Of a stretch of DNA of 64,000 bases, positions 1-7,694 are shown in pieces (position 1 is the first letter of the stretch; each line of letters opens with the position of its first letter). The notes under the pieces are model-generated. The model was not told where the DNA came from. It did no database searches and saw nothing but the letters and a program-made list of their open reading frames with translations. The DNA is from Sporosarcina luteola (GTDB taxonomy: Bacteria > Bacillota > Bacilli > Bacillales_A > Planococcaceae). The translations under genes and the position numbers were made by a program. The stretch covers positions 209,439 through 273,438 of the forward strand of contig NZ_JAMBOK010000003.1 in the NCBI RefSeq assembly GCF_023715585.1, written 5' to 3'.

Positions 1-1067
1 ACATAAGCCGAAACCGGGATTCCAGAATAGTTGCCGCTTGTATTGACATTCCCCATTGTAATCCCGCTGTTGCCATGATCACTCACTGCAATGACCATTG
101 TATTCCCGTCCTGTTTCGCAAACTTCAACGCTTCATTAACCGCATCGTCGAATGCCAGCACTTCACTAATGATACCGATCGGATCATTTGCATGTGCAGC
201 CCAATCCACTTTGCTGCCTTCAACGAATAGGAAGAAGCCGTCTTCATCTTGGGAGAGAGTATCAATCGCTTTTTTCGTCATTTCAGCGAGAGATGGTTCT
301 TCATTGCTCGTTGTTTGCCGATCAAAGTCATAGGCGAGGGCAGAAGGAGCAAAGGAGCCCCAAATCTTATTAGAATTTGTTTGTAATAGCTCATCACGTG
401 TTTGGACAAAGTCATATCCTTGAGCATCAAGAACTTTTGTCAAATCTTCACCGTCGACTCGTGCGTTTTTAGATGTTCCCGGCAATAAAGACTCTTTACC
501 TCCCCCAAGAACAACATCGATTTCCTGATACACTTGTTGCTCAGCGATATCCTGGTAGTTGCTACGGTGTGTTGCATGAGAAGAGAAGCCTGCAGGTGTT
601 GCATGTTGAATTTCAGAAGTGGAGATAATTCCTGTTGACTTCCCTAATAATTTTGCACCTTCTAATACGTTGGCAACTGGTTTGAATGCATCCTCTGAAT
701 CAACCGATTCGACGCCAGGCGTATTTACGAGTGAGGGAAGTAATCCAACAACCTTATCATTGCTCTTATGACCCGTTGCCAAAGCAGTTGCAGCCGGGGC
801 GGAATCGGTGATCGCTGATTCGGCGGAATGCGTGCGTACGCCTCCGATAAGAATTTCATCCATTGCAAGGTCCTCGCCTTTGTACCATCTTGCGAGCGAT
901 GTAGCGCCTGCACTCGTTCCATCCATTACCATCATAATGACATTCGTTGGTTCATTCTTCTTGTTCTTCGCCACAGTGATAGTATTGTAGCCGAAACCTA
1001 CTGCGGAAAAAGCTACAAGGGCAGCCAGTGATAGGACTGCTGTTTTCCTTCTGAAAAAGTTCTTCAT
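1..1067 (-). CDS. Alkaline phosphatase, C-terminus cut by window edge
   Basis: Exported phosphomonoesterase of the PhoA-type alkaline phosphatase family, releasing phosphate outside the cell. The reading frame is open from the ATG to the window edge, so about 355 residues are present and the C-terminus is missing. Residues 1-25 form a signal peptide or anchor (KNFFRRK then a hydrophobic run). Asp49 in VMDGTSAG fits a metal ligand, and ITDSAPAATALATG (Ser89) is the nucleophile motif of the family. A DHG metal-site motif lies near the edge. AGGAGG sits 8 bases before the ATG. I see no clear PhoP boxes upstream. Family assignment is secure; substrate range is not readable. Confidence 0.93.
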   Translation of the reverse strand, partial: MKNFFRRKTAVLSLAALVAFSAVGFGYNTITVAKNKKNEPTNVIMMVMDGTSAGATSLARWYKGEDLAMDEILIGGVRTHSAESAITDSAPAATALATGHKSNDKVVGLLPSLVNTPGVESVDSEDAFKPVANVLEGAKLLGKSTGIISTSEIQHATPAGFSSHATHRSNYQDIAEQQVYQEIDVVLGGGKESLLPGTSKNARVDGEDLTKVLDAQGYDFVQTRDELLQTNSNKIWGSFAPSALAYDFDRQTTSNEEPSLAEMTKKAIDTLSQDEDGFFLFVEGSKVDWAAHANDPIGIISEVLAFDDAVNEALKFAKQDGNTMVIAVSDHGNSGITMGNVNTSGNYSGIPVSAY

Positions 1068-1264
1068 GGTAAATCCTCCTCAATGAAAGTAGTAAACTCA
1101 TTATTTATCATAGAGATGGATTATTAATTTGATATGGGTATTATGTAAATGATTTGTTAAATAAATTAAAAATATGGATTTTTGATCATTTACTTTAGTT
1201 CTTCTAAGAAAGAGGGCTTATCGATTTTGTGAAGAATATTACTATGGAGCTACAAAAAATCCAA

Positions 1265-1326
1265 AAGGAAAAAAAGAGAGGGCTTATCCCAAAAATCGGG
1301 AAAAGACTCTTGGGATTAGCCTCTCT
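1265..1326 (-). terminator. Intrinsic terminator of the small gene at 1361-1702
   Basis: A long imperfect hairpin (AGAGAGGGCTTATCCCAA pairing with TTGGGATTAGCCTCTCT) is followed on the minus strand by a T-rich run. It lies directly after the stop of the minus-strand small gene. The rest of 1068-1360 holds only AT-rich leader sequence for the phosphatase. Confidence 0.8.
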
Positions 1327-1360
1327 CGCAATCCTTATTACGCTATTGACTCATGTACGC

Positions 1361-1702
1361 TTATCGAATCTGAGTCAATTCTGAGTTGAGAACGCGTTGT
1401 GCAGCAATGATTCGATCTGCCGCTGTTAGTCCCCACACAGAGAACAAGCCACCGTTTTGATTTGGAATAATTTCCACTTCATACTGTGGTGACCCTCCTA
1501 AATTCCGAGTGATAAAAGTAGAAGCATTTGCATTTACGCTAAAGTTAGTGGATGAAATTAGTTGTCTTGTCCCGTTGAGTCTGAAGACACGAACAACTCC
1601 AGTGAGTCGTCCACCCGTAAGATTGAGGATTTTGACTCGAACTCTAGCTGCATTTGCCGGTAGATTTCCAGTGTTTTCAATCGGTCCAGTAGTGAAAGGC
1701 AT
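1361..1702 (-). CDS. Small conserved hypothetical protein, surface or spore type
   Basis: A 113-residue protein without signal peptide or membrane segment, starting MPFTTGPIENTGN. The sequence is rich in Asn, Thr, Val and Gly with alternating hydrophobic residues, as expected of a beta-sandwich. It ends in a short helical segment (TAADRIIAAQRVLNSEL). A good Shine-Dalgarno (AGGAGG in reverse complement, 1704-1712) precedes the ATG. It is monocistronic with its own terminator. Proteins of this look occur on spores of Bacillales, but I recognise no named family and give no function. Confidence 0.7.
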   Translation of the reverse strand: MPFTTGPIENTGNLPANAARVRVKILNLTGGRLTGVVRVFRLNGTRQLISSTNFSVNANASTFITRNLGGSPQYEVEIIPNQNGGLFSVWGLTAADRIIAAQRVLNSELTQIR

Positions 1703-1898
1703 TTATAACACCTCCTTTAAAATTATTTAATCTGCAGATTATAGTGTCATTCTATTCGGAACTCGGATAAGTGAATAAGCGTATGTAACGTAATAGTTGA
1801 AAATACTAAGGTAGCTGCTGAAAATGTGTGGGCAATTGTCCCATAGGAGAAATAAAATTATGACACCAGTAGGACTCATACGAGAGGATGTTAAAAAC

Positions 1899-2270
1899 AT
1901 GAAAATGCATAAAGAACAAGCAACGAACTTTCTTCAACTAATCGTTGCAGGGCACATTGACGAAGCTTATGAGAAGTATGTGAGTGCCGATTTGCGCCAC
2001 CACAACCCGTACTTTCCAGGGGATGCAGAGTCGCTGAAGAACGCTATGAAAGAGAATGACGGCATGAGTCCGAATAAGACCCTCGAAGTGAAGCAGACGA
2101 TTGAAGAAGGGGAAATGGTGATGGTTTATTCTCACATCAAACAGAACCCAGGGGATCTTGGAGTTGCTGCAGTCCATATCTTCCGCTTCCGTGAGGGGAA
2201 GATCATTGAGATGTGGGATGTCGGCCAACCTGTACCGGAAGAATCGCCGAATGAGAATGGGATGTTTTAA
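1899..2270 (+). CDS. NTF2/SnoaL-like small protein
   Basis: A 123-residue cone-shaped alpha+beta barrel protein of the nuclear transport factor 2 / SnoaL-like superfamily. The pattern KEQATNFLQLIVAGHIDEAY, then HHNPYFPGD, then VHIFRFREGKIIEMWDVGQ, then the SPNENGMF tail is typical of a Bacillales subgroup. I chose the ATG at 1899 because related proteins begin a few residues before the first helix. An in-frame ATG at 1860 with AGGAG upstream is the alternative. Many members have no known reaction; function here is unknown. Confidence 0.8.
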   Translation: MKMHKEQATNFLQLIVAGHIDEAYEKYVSADLRHHNPYFPGDAESLKNAMKENDGMSPNKTLEVKQTIEEGEMVMVYSHIKQNPGDLGVAAVHIFRFREGKIIEMWDVGQPVPEESPNENGMF

Positions 2271-2324
2271 ACGAGTGTCGGCATAGTAGATCGAATGGAA
2301 AATCTATAGGTTTGGAATGAAATT

Positions 2325-3299
2325 ATGAATCAAGAGAGTGAAAAATTAATTCAAAGACTTACGAATCTGTTGAGCAATGATTTAATGGAAATTGTTCCGG
2401 CAGCCGATGGATATCATAATCAAGTGTTCATCGTTACACGCAGTACTGATCGGATTGTAGCGCGGATTAGCCCTCGTAGCGGCAAGACGATAAAGGATAT
2501 CGAGACGGAGCTAGATTGGATTGCCGCTTTGGATAAGGCGGGGGTGTCAGTTGCAAAGGCGATAACATTGCCGGGGCACAAACAGATTATTGCATTGGAT
2601 ACTGATAAAAACGGCTATTGGCTTACCTTCTTCCGACATACTGAAGGGCGTCCGGTCGAAGTGGCGGATCTTACTGATTGGAATAAAGAATTCTTCCATG
2701 AGTGGGGAAGTCAACTAGCCAGAATGCACAATGTAGATGCGAGCCGAATCGATCGACCCGTCTATTTGGACAGTTTTAATAAGAATAAGAGGTCCATGCC
2801 GGAGTGGCTGAACAGTAGACATTCGCAGCTGCTCAATGAAATGCGGAATTGGGAACGACATCCGGATACATTTGGAATCGTTCACAATGATCTCCACCAA
2901 GGCAATTTTCATTTGAATGATAGCGGGCTGATTTTCTTTGACTTTGCTGACTGCGCCTATCATTTTCATATGCAGGATTTGGCAGTCTCCATTTATCATG
3001 CTCTGTGGACAGGAACAGCATTCCATCCTGAAGTAGAAGGCTTTCCGATTGATTTTCTGCTTTCCTTTTTAAGCGGGTATAAGACATACAGGCGCTTGAC
3101 GTCGGAAATGTATGACCAACTTCTCGTATGTTTACAGATGCGCGAAGTTTATTTGTATGCGCTATTTGTTTCTGAATGGAATAAGGATGATATAGAGGAT
3201 TGGCAAGTTGAAAAGCTGAGAGAGTTGGAAGTGAATAGTAAGGCAAAAGTTATTCCATATCAAAAACACCTTGAAAAGGTGAAGCATCTGTTTCTCTAA
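2325..3299 (+). CDS. APH/choline-kinase-type phosphotransferase
   Basis: A 324-residue kinase-fold protein of the aminoglycoside phosphotransferase superfamily. The catalytic loop HNDLHQGNF is at residues 187-195 and the metal-binding DFADC at 206-210. An N-terminal lobe with RIVARIS around residue 43 supplies the ATP-binding lysine/arginine region. Such proteins phosphorylate small hydroxyl compounds (antibiotics, choline, homoserine, sugars), and the substrate cannot be told from sequence. The 3' end lies 12 bases before a palindromic repeat at 3311 that may serve as its terminator. The ribosome binding site is weak. Confidence 0.85.
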   Translation: MNQESEKLIQRLTNLLSNDLMEIVPAADGYHNQVFIVTRSTDRIVARISPRSGKTIKDIETELDWIAALDKAGVSVAKAITLPGHKQIIALDTDKNGYWLTFFRHTEGRPVEVADLTDWNKEFFHEWGSQLARMHNVDASRIDRPVYLDSFNKNKRSMPEWLNSRHSQLLNEMRNWERHPDTFGIVHNDLHQGNFHLNDSGLIFFDFADCAYHFHMQDLAVSIYHALWTGTAFHPEVEGFPIDFLLSFLSGYKTYRRLTSEMYDQLLVCLQMREVYLYALFVSEWNKDDIEDWQVEKLRELEVNSKAKVIPYQKHLEKVKHLFL

Positions 3300-3310
3300 A
3301 AAATGAAATC

Positions 3311-3456
3311 GGTGCCTGTGCAGCGCACAATTCAGATTATGCACTACAATTGCATAGAAAAAAAGAGGGAGCCATTCAAACTAACGTTTGGGTGGCTCTC
3401 TTTTGTATGTATATACCCAATGTTGAATTGTCATAAATGTGTGCTGCACAGGCACC
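3311..3456. repeat. Palindromic dispersed repeat, copy 1 (146 bp)
   Basis: The element has terminal inverted repeats GGTGCCTGTGCAG / CTGCACAGGCACC. It shows conserved subterminal blocks (ATTCAGAT, CACTACAATTGCATA on the left; TTGAATTGTCATAAATGTG on the right). A central private hairpin (GAGGGAGCCA...TGGCTCTC) is followed by TTTT. The same ends recur at 7095-7241 and 7228-7374 around different centres. The structure suggests a non-autonomous mobile or REP-like unit that can also terminate transcription. Confidence 0.85.
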
Positions 3457-3492
3457 AAAACAATTCGGACAATAATTTTGAATAAAAAGGAC

Positions 3493-3520
3493 TTGACTTC
3501 TCTGGTGGGCATGATAAGAT
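3493..3520 (+). promoter_or_regulatory. SigA-type promoter of the T-box operon
   Basis: TTGACT (3493-3498), 16 bases, TAAGAT (3515-3520). It places the transcript start about 20-35 bases before stem I of the T-box leader, the normal arrangement. Confidence 0.7.
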
Positions 3521-3544
3521 TCAAAGAATTACTTTTATGCAGGA

Positions 3545-3772
3545 ACATTTCAATTACATAAATAATGAGAGATGGTGCAGTAATTCGATTGTGTGCAGCA
3601 GCAAGAGACTGAATGGGTGGTGGGAATTCAGGCAGCAATCAGGGTGAAGTACGCCATCGGTTTTTCTCAATCTCACATGAAGTGGATGGCCGATTCAGTA
3701 TCGGCTCATCAAGTAGGGTGGTAACGCGGAGAACTCCTTCGTCCCTTTCCAAGGGATGAATGGGGTTTTTTT
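3545..3772 (+). promoter_or_regulatory. T-box riboswitch, tyrosine specifier
   Basis: An uncharged-tRNA-sensing leader. Stem I is closed by TGAGA (3565) with TCTCA (3664). The specifier loop shows AGTA on the 5' side and GAA-G-TAC-G on the 3' side, so the specifier is TAC (3650-3652), tyrosine. This matches the GAA-N-codon spacing I recall from B. subtilis glyQS. The T-box itself is AAGTAGGGTGGTAACGCGG (3711-3729), with AACGCGG where ACCGCGG is usual. The terminator CCTTCGTCCCTT / AAGGGATGAATGG plus T-run ends at 3772. It controls the NhaC-family gene that follows. Confidence 0.88.
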
Positions 3773-3826
3773 GTATTTATTTTTCGTAGAGTCCCAGTGA
3801 TCGTTATAGAAAAGGAGATGTCATGT

Positions 3827-5245
3827 ATGAAAAAGGAAATGACTTTTGGGCTTGCAATTATCCCAATATTGGCATTAGTAATCGCCGCAGCTTCTTCGAT
3901 TTTCATTTGGAAAGCGGGGATGCATATCCCGTTGCTCATTGGGGTGTTTGCTGCTACTGTGATTGCGAAAATTTGTGGTTGGCGTTGGGAGAAAATCGAA
4001 AAAATGATGGTGAACGGGGTATCCCGGGCATTGCCCGCCGTTTTTATCCTACTGATCATCGGCATCATTGTTGGAACTTGGATAGCGAGTGGTGTAATCC
4101 CGACGATGATTTACTATGGCTTATCGATCATTGAACCTTCCTTGTTTATTCCACTTGTGGCGCTCGTTACTGGAATTGTTTCGATCACACTAGGAAGCTC
4201 ATTTACCTCCATTGCGACAATCGGGATTGCGTTCATGGCGATTGGAGAGGGATTGGGATTTGCTCCGGGACTTGTTGCAGGGGCAGTGATTTCGGGGGCC
4301 TACTTCGGTGATAAACTATCCCCATTGTCCGATACAACAAACATCGCTCCTGCTATGGCTGAAACGGATTTGTTCAGTCATATCAAGCACATGCTTTGGG
4401 ATACGATTCCGGCATTTGCCATTGCACTTATTTTATATTGGTTTGTCGGTCTTTCAGGTGCAGCAACGCATGCTGTGGATACAGCTGGCATTGATGTAAT
4501 CAAATCAGGATTGGGAGATGTCTTTGTCATTCATCCACTGCTCTTGCTGATGCCTGTATTTACAATCATTTTGATGATGATGCGTGTGCCGGCCATTCCA
4601 GCATTAACGATTGTCGGCCTTTTAGGGGCTGTACTAGCCGTCGTCGTCCAAGGCTCTTCCGTCTCCACCATCGCGCAAGTCATGACAAGTGGATTTTCAG
4701 TGGATTCGGGGATAGCTACGGTGGACTCCTTATTGAATAAAGGCGGTCTTTTATCGATGTTGGGGACAATCGGTCTGTTAGTCATCGCCACTGCTTTAGG
4801 GGGGATTTTGGAAGAGACGGGATCTTTTGAAGTGGTCACACGAGAAATGATAGCAGGCGTCCGTTCAACGGGGACATTAATCAGCACGACCATCCTTTCG
4901 ACTTTTGTCGTGGCATTTGCAAGTGGAGCTCAATTTTTAGCGATTATTTTACCGGCAAGAACATTCGTCCATACGTATAAAAAGATGGGAATCGATACGA
5001 AAAACCTATCCAGATGTGTCGAAGCAGCGGGGACGGTCGGCATTAACCTCGTCCCATGGAGTGTTCCTGCGATTTTTGCAGCAGGCATTCTAGGGGTCAG
5101 TCCGGGACAATTTATTCCTTATGCATTCTTTGCGTTTTTAGTCCCACTTATCAATATCGTTTTCGGCTTCACCGGCTGGACGATTACAAAGAAGAGCTAT
5201 CAGAAGGAAGATGAACTAAAAACGGAAGGAGTAATCTCGCTATGA
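3827..5245 (+). CDS. NhaC-family antiporter-like transporter, T-box controlled
   Basis: A polytopic membrane protein of 472 residues with about 11-12 hydrophobic segments, in the NhaC/ion transporter superfamily. ITLGSSFTSIATIGIAF and GAYFGDKLSPLSDTTNIAPA are characteristic family segments. The ATG at 3827 sits 10 bases after AAAGGAG, so the longer frame from 3797 is not used. Tyrosine T-box control upstream argues that it moves an amino acid, plausibly tyrosine, rather than acting only as a Na+/H+ antiporter. T-box-controlled NhaC relatives have been predicted as tyrosine transporters in comparative work as I recall it. It overlaps the next gene by ATGA. Confidence 0.85.
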   Translation: MKKEMTFGLAIIPILALVIAAASSIFIWKAGMHIPLLIGVFAATVIAKICGWRWEKIEKMMVNGVSRALPAVFILLIIGIIVGTWIASGVIPTMIYYGLSIIEPSLFIPLVALVTGIVSITLGSSFTSIATIGIAFMAIGEGLGFAPGLVAGAVISGAYFGDKLSPLSDTTNIAPAMAETDLFSHIKHMLWDTIPAFAIALILYWFVGLSGAATHAVDTAGIDVIKSGLGDVFVIHPLLLLMPVFTIILMMMRVPAIPALTIVGLLGAVLAVVVQGSSVSTIAQVMTSGFSVDSGIATVDSLLNKGGLLSMLGTIGLLVIATALGGILEETGSFEVVTREMIAGVRSTGTLISTTILSTFVVAFASGAQFLAIILPARTFVHTYKKMGIDTKNLSRCVEAAGTVGINLVPWSVPAIFAAGILGVSPGQFIPYAFFAFLVPLINIVFGFTGWTITKKSYQKEDELKTEGVISL

Positions 5246-6108
5246 GCAAAGTCATTTTACATGTGTTAGGGACGGCTCAAGATGCCGGTCTGCCTCATCC
5301 GAATTGCTTTTGTAAAAACTGTTTGGAAGCTATCGAAAATCCTGCATTCAGGCGCACTGCCGCGTCATTAGCCATTGTGCTGCCTGAACAGAAGGCTTGG
5401 CATTTGATCGATGCAACGCCAGATCTGAAAGAGCAGATGGCAAGGGTGCAGATGAAGCACAATCTGCAAGGGCAACTCATGTCGAGCATCTTTTTGACAC
5501 ATGCTCATCTAGGCCATTATCCCGGGTTATTATTTTTAGGGAGAGAAGCGATTGGTGCGAAAAACGTGCCAGTGCTGGCGGGGACGAAAATGAAGAAACT
5601 GCTGGAGGAACAAGCGCCTTGGAGCCAATTGACAAAGCTTCACAATATTGACCTTCAGGAAATCCGGGATGGTCAAGCGATTGCTGTTTCAACGGATGTC
5701 ACCGTTATACCTGTTGATGTCCCTCACAGAAACGAGTTTTCAGAGACATTTGCGTTTTGGATTACAGGTACGAAGAAGAAAGTTTTGTACATTCCGGATA
5801 TCGATCGATGGGAACAATGGGACAAGGATATTTATGAAGCGTGCAAGGAAGCGGACATCTGCTTACTTGACGGCACATTTCATTCCATCGAAGATCTTAC
5901 AAACATCGGCCGGGATTATCGGGAAATTCCCCATCCGCTCATGACCGAAACAATGGATCGATTACAAGATCTAGTGGAGCAAACTGATATTTACTTCATT
6001 CATCTCAATCACTCGAATCCCGCCCTTGATAAGGAGCGAACAGTTCGGAATGAGCTCGAAGCGAAGGGCTTTCATATTGCAGAGGAAGGTTTGGAGTTTG
6101 TTCTGTGA
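5242..6108 (+). CDS. PqqB-like metallo-beta-lactamase-fold protein
   Basis: A 288-residue cytosolic protein of the MBL superfamily, closest in appearance to PqqB. GTAQDAGLPHPNC at the N-terminus carries the cysteine cluster C22-x-C24-x2-C27. The metal motif is HAHLGH (87-92), with Gly where classical MBL hydrolases have Asp, as PqqB-like proteins often do. No other pqq gene is nearby, so PQQ synthesis is unlikely. It is translationally coupled to the transporter (ATGA overlap) and shares its T-box. A role in handling a tyrosine-derived compound is conceivable but unproven. Confidence 0.78.
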   Translation: MSKVILHVLGTAQDAGLPHPNCFCKNCLEAIENPAFRRTAASLAIVLPEQKAWHLIDATPDLKEQMARVQMKHNLQGQLMSSIFLTHAHLGHYPGLLFLGREAIGAKNVPVLAGTKMKKLLEEQAPWSQLTKLHNIDLQEIRDGQAIAVSTDVTVIPVDVPHRNEFSETFAFWITGTKKKVLYIPDIDRWEQWDKDIYEACKEADICLLDGTFHSIEDLTNIGRDYREIPHPLMTETMDRLQDLVEQTDIYFIHLNHSNPALDKERTVRNELEAKGFHIAEEGLEFVL

Positions 6109-6110
6109 CA

Positions 6111-6140
6111 TTGGTAAAAATAAAGAAAGTTTAGTATACT
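6111..6140 (+). promoter_or_regulatory. SigA-type promoter of acetamidase gene
   Basis: TTGGTA (6111-6116), 18 bases, TATACT (6135-6140), starting 3 bases after the preceding stop codon. It suggests separate transcription of the acetamidase gene, although read-through from the T-box operon is possible. Confidence 0.6.
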
Positions 6141-6176
6141 CATGGAAACTAATTTACATAGAGAGGGGATAGGGTG

Positions 6177-7079
6177 ATGACGAAAATTGGCTGTGACGAG
6201 GGAATTATCTATGAATTCAATAAGGTGCATGAACCGATACGGACCATCCCGGCCGGTTCAACGGTGACGATTCAAACGTACGATTGTTTTCAAAATCAAA
6301 TCCAATCCGCGGATACCGAAGTGACTGCGATTGATTGGAATAAAATCAATCCAGCGACGGGGCCGTTTTACGTAGAAGGTGCGATGCCGGGCGATGTGTT
6401 GAAAGTTAAAATCGAACGGATCGATATCGGGGAGCAAGGCGTCATGGTTGTCGGACCGGATTTGGGTGTAATGGGACACGCTTTATCCGAAATGGAATCC
6501 AAGATATTGCCGATCCGGGACGGTCATGTCCTTTTCAATGATCTGCAAATCCCTGTGAATAAAATGATTGGCGTCATCGGCGTAGCACCTGAAGGGGAGG
6601 GCGTGAATTGCGGAACTCCTGGCGCGCATGGCGGCAACATGGACAATAAAATGGTGACGGAAGGTGCGACATTGTACTTTCCTGTATTTACAGAAGGGGC
6701 ATTGTTCGCGCTCGGCGATCTGCATGCCGCGATGGGCGACGGAGAAGTGAGTGTTTCAGGAGTTGAGGTTGCAGGAGAAGCGACCGTGACACTTGATGTA
6801 ATAAAAGGAGTATCCTTGCGCCATCCGATGCTTGAAAATGAAGATGTGTTCACGCAAATCGTCTCCGCTCCGACATTGGACGAAGCAGCAAAAACAGCGG
6901 CCGTCGAAATGATCGAGCGTATTGCGGAGAAGGCGTCCATGCCGGTAAGTGAAGCAACGATGCTCATGAGCGCAGTCGGACAATCGGAAATCTGCCAAAT
7001 CGTCGACCCGCTCATGACGGCAAGATTCGTAGTGCCGAAATCGGTGCTTAATCAGCTAGGCATCACGTTTTTTGAATAA
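6177..7079 (+). CDS. Acetamidase/formamidase family protein
   Basis: A 300-residue member of the acetamidase/formamidase (FmdA_AmdA) family, which hydrolyses short amides to ammonia and the acid. Family signatures are WNKINPATGPFYVEGAMPGD, GTPGAHGGNMDNK and FALGDLHAAMGDGEVSVSGVE. The ATG at 6177 follows GAGAGGGGA by 8 bases; a GTG one codon earlier is possible. It lies downstream of the T-box operon with its own promoter. Release of ammonia fits an organism that may rely on free ammonia, but the true substrate is not evident. Confidence 0.88.
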   Translation: MTKIGCDEGIIYEFNKVHEPIRTIPAGSTVTIQTYDCFQNQIQSADTEVTAIDWNKINPATGPFYVEGAMPGDVLKVKIERIDIGEQGVMVVGPDLGVMGHALSEMESKILPIRDGHVLFNDLQIPVNKMIGVIGVAPEGEGVNCGTPGAHGGNMDNKMVTEGATLYFPVFTEGALFALGDLHAAMGDGEVSVSGVEVAGEATVTLDVIKGVSLRHPMLENEDVFTQIVSAPTLDEAAKTAAVEMIERIAEKASMPVSEATMLMSAVGQSEICQIVDPLMTARFVVPKSVLNQLGITFFE

Positions 7080-7094
7080 GACTAAATTTTTTTT

Positions 7095-7241
7095 GGTGCC
7101 TGTGCAGCACACTATTCAGTTAATACACTACAATTGTATATTTTAAATAGATGAATGTTGTTGAAACAATGTTTACTAGTAAATTTATTGTTTAACTATT
7201 CATTATAATGAATAGTCATAATTGTGTGGTGCACAGGCACC
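7095..7241. repeat. Palindromic dispersed repeat, copy 2 (147 bp)
   Basis: Same ends as the 3311 copy: GGTGCCTGTGCAG on the left and TGCACAGGCACC on the right, with CACTACAATTG and the ATAGTCATAATTGTG block inside. The central part differs, being AT-rich with GTTGTTGAAACAAT and AACAAT/ATTGTT complementarity. It starts right after the acetamidase stop. Confidence 0.82.
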
Positions 7242-7374
7242 GACACAATTCAGATAATACACTACAATTGCATAAAGAAATTTAAGACTCCAACCAAATC
7301 AATGACTGGTTGGAGTCTTCTTGTATTTATATGCCTGCTATTGAATTGTCATAAATGTACCATGCACAGGCACC
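7228..7374. repeat. Palindromic dispersed repeat, copy 3, fused to copy 2
   Basis: It shares the GGTGCACAGGCACC junction with copy 2 and continues with CACAATTCAGATAATACACTACAATTGCATA-type left sequence. A private hairpin follows (GACTCCAACCA / TGGTTGGAGTC), then the conserved right end to TGCACAGGCACC at 7374. The two copies are tandem with a single shared terminus. On the minus strand its end is 5 bases past the stop of the small gene at 7379. Confidence 0.82.
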
Positions 7375-7378
7375 ATTT

Positions 7379-7558
7379 TCACCGTTCCCGATCTTTCCGC
7401 TGTTCCGTTCGTGCTTTCGCGTCAAAATCCTCCGCGAATTCCTGTGTGCGGTTTTCGCCTGGATTATTCGTATTGCTGTTTGTGTTGTGTGCCTCTTTGT
7501 AAGTATCGAAGCTATTATGCGTTCTTTCATTCATTGTCTTCTTATTGTTTTTATTCAC
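7379..7558 (-). CDS. Small hydrophilic protein, 59 residues
   Basis: An excellent ribosome binding site (GAGGAGGTGAGG) precedes a GTG start at 7558. The frame encodes MNKNNKKTMNERTHNSFDTY and ends FDAKARTEQRKDRER. It is highly charged, rich in Asn, and without hydrophobic segments. The tail (QEFAEDFDAKARTEQRKD) is reminiscent of small spore-associated proteins such as YfhD, but I cannot assign a family. The stop sits 5 bases from the palindromic repeat, which would serve as terminator. Start choice is GTG because of the spacing to the ribosome binding site. Confidence 0.68.
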   Translation of the reverse strand: MNKNNKKTMNERTHNSFDTYKEAHNTNSNTNNPGENRTQEFAEDFDAKARTEQRKDRER

Positions 7559-7694
7559 CGTTTCCTCACCTCCTCTACGTACTATGCACGTCAGCGCAAG
7601 AAGTATACGCCACCGCCCACAATGAAAAGAAGGGATTGGAAATGCATGTGGCGAATGATGAATTATGGGATTTACTTACATTGGGGGATGCGAC

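Noticed and set aside
5242..6108. PQQ biosynthesis locus
   Set aside because: Only a PqqB-like protein is present; no pqqA, C, D or E is nearby.
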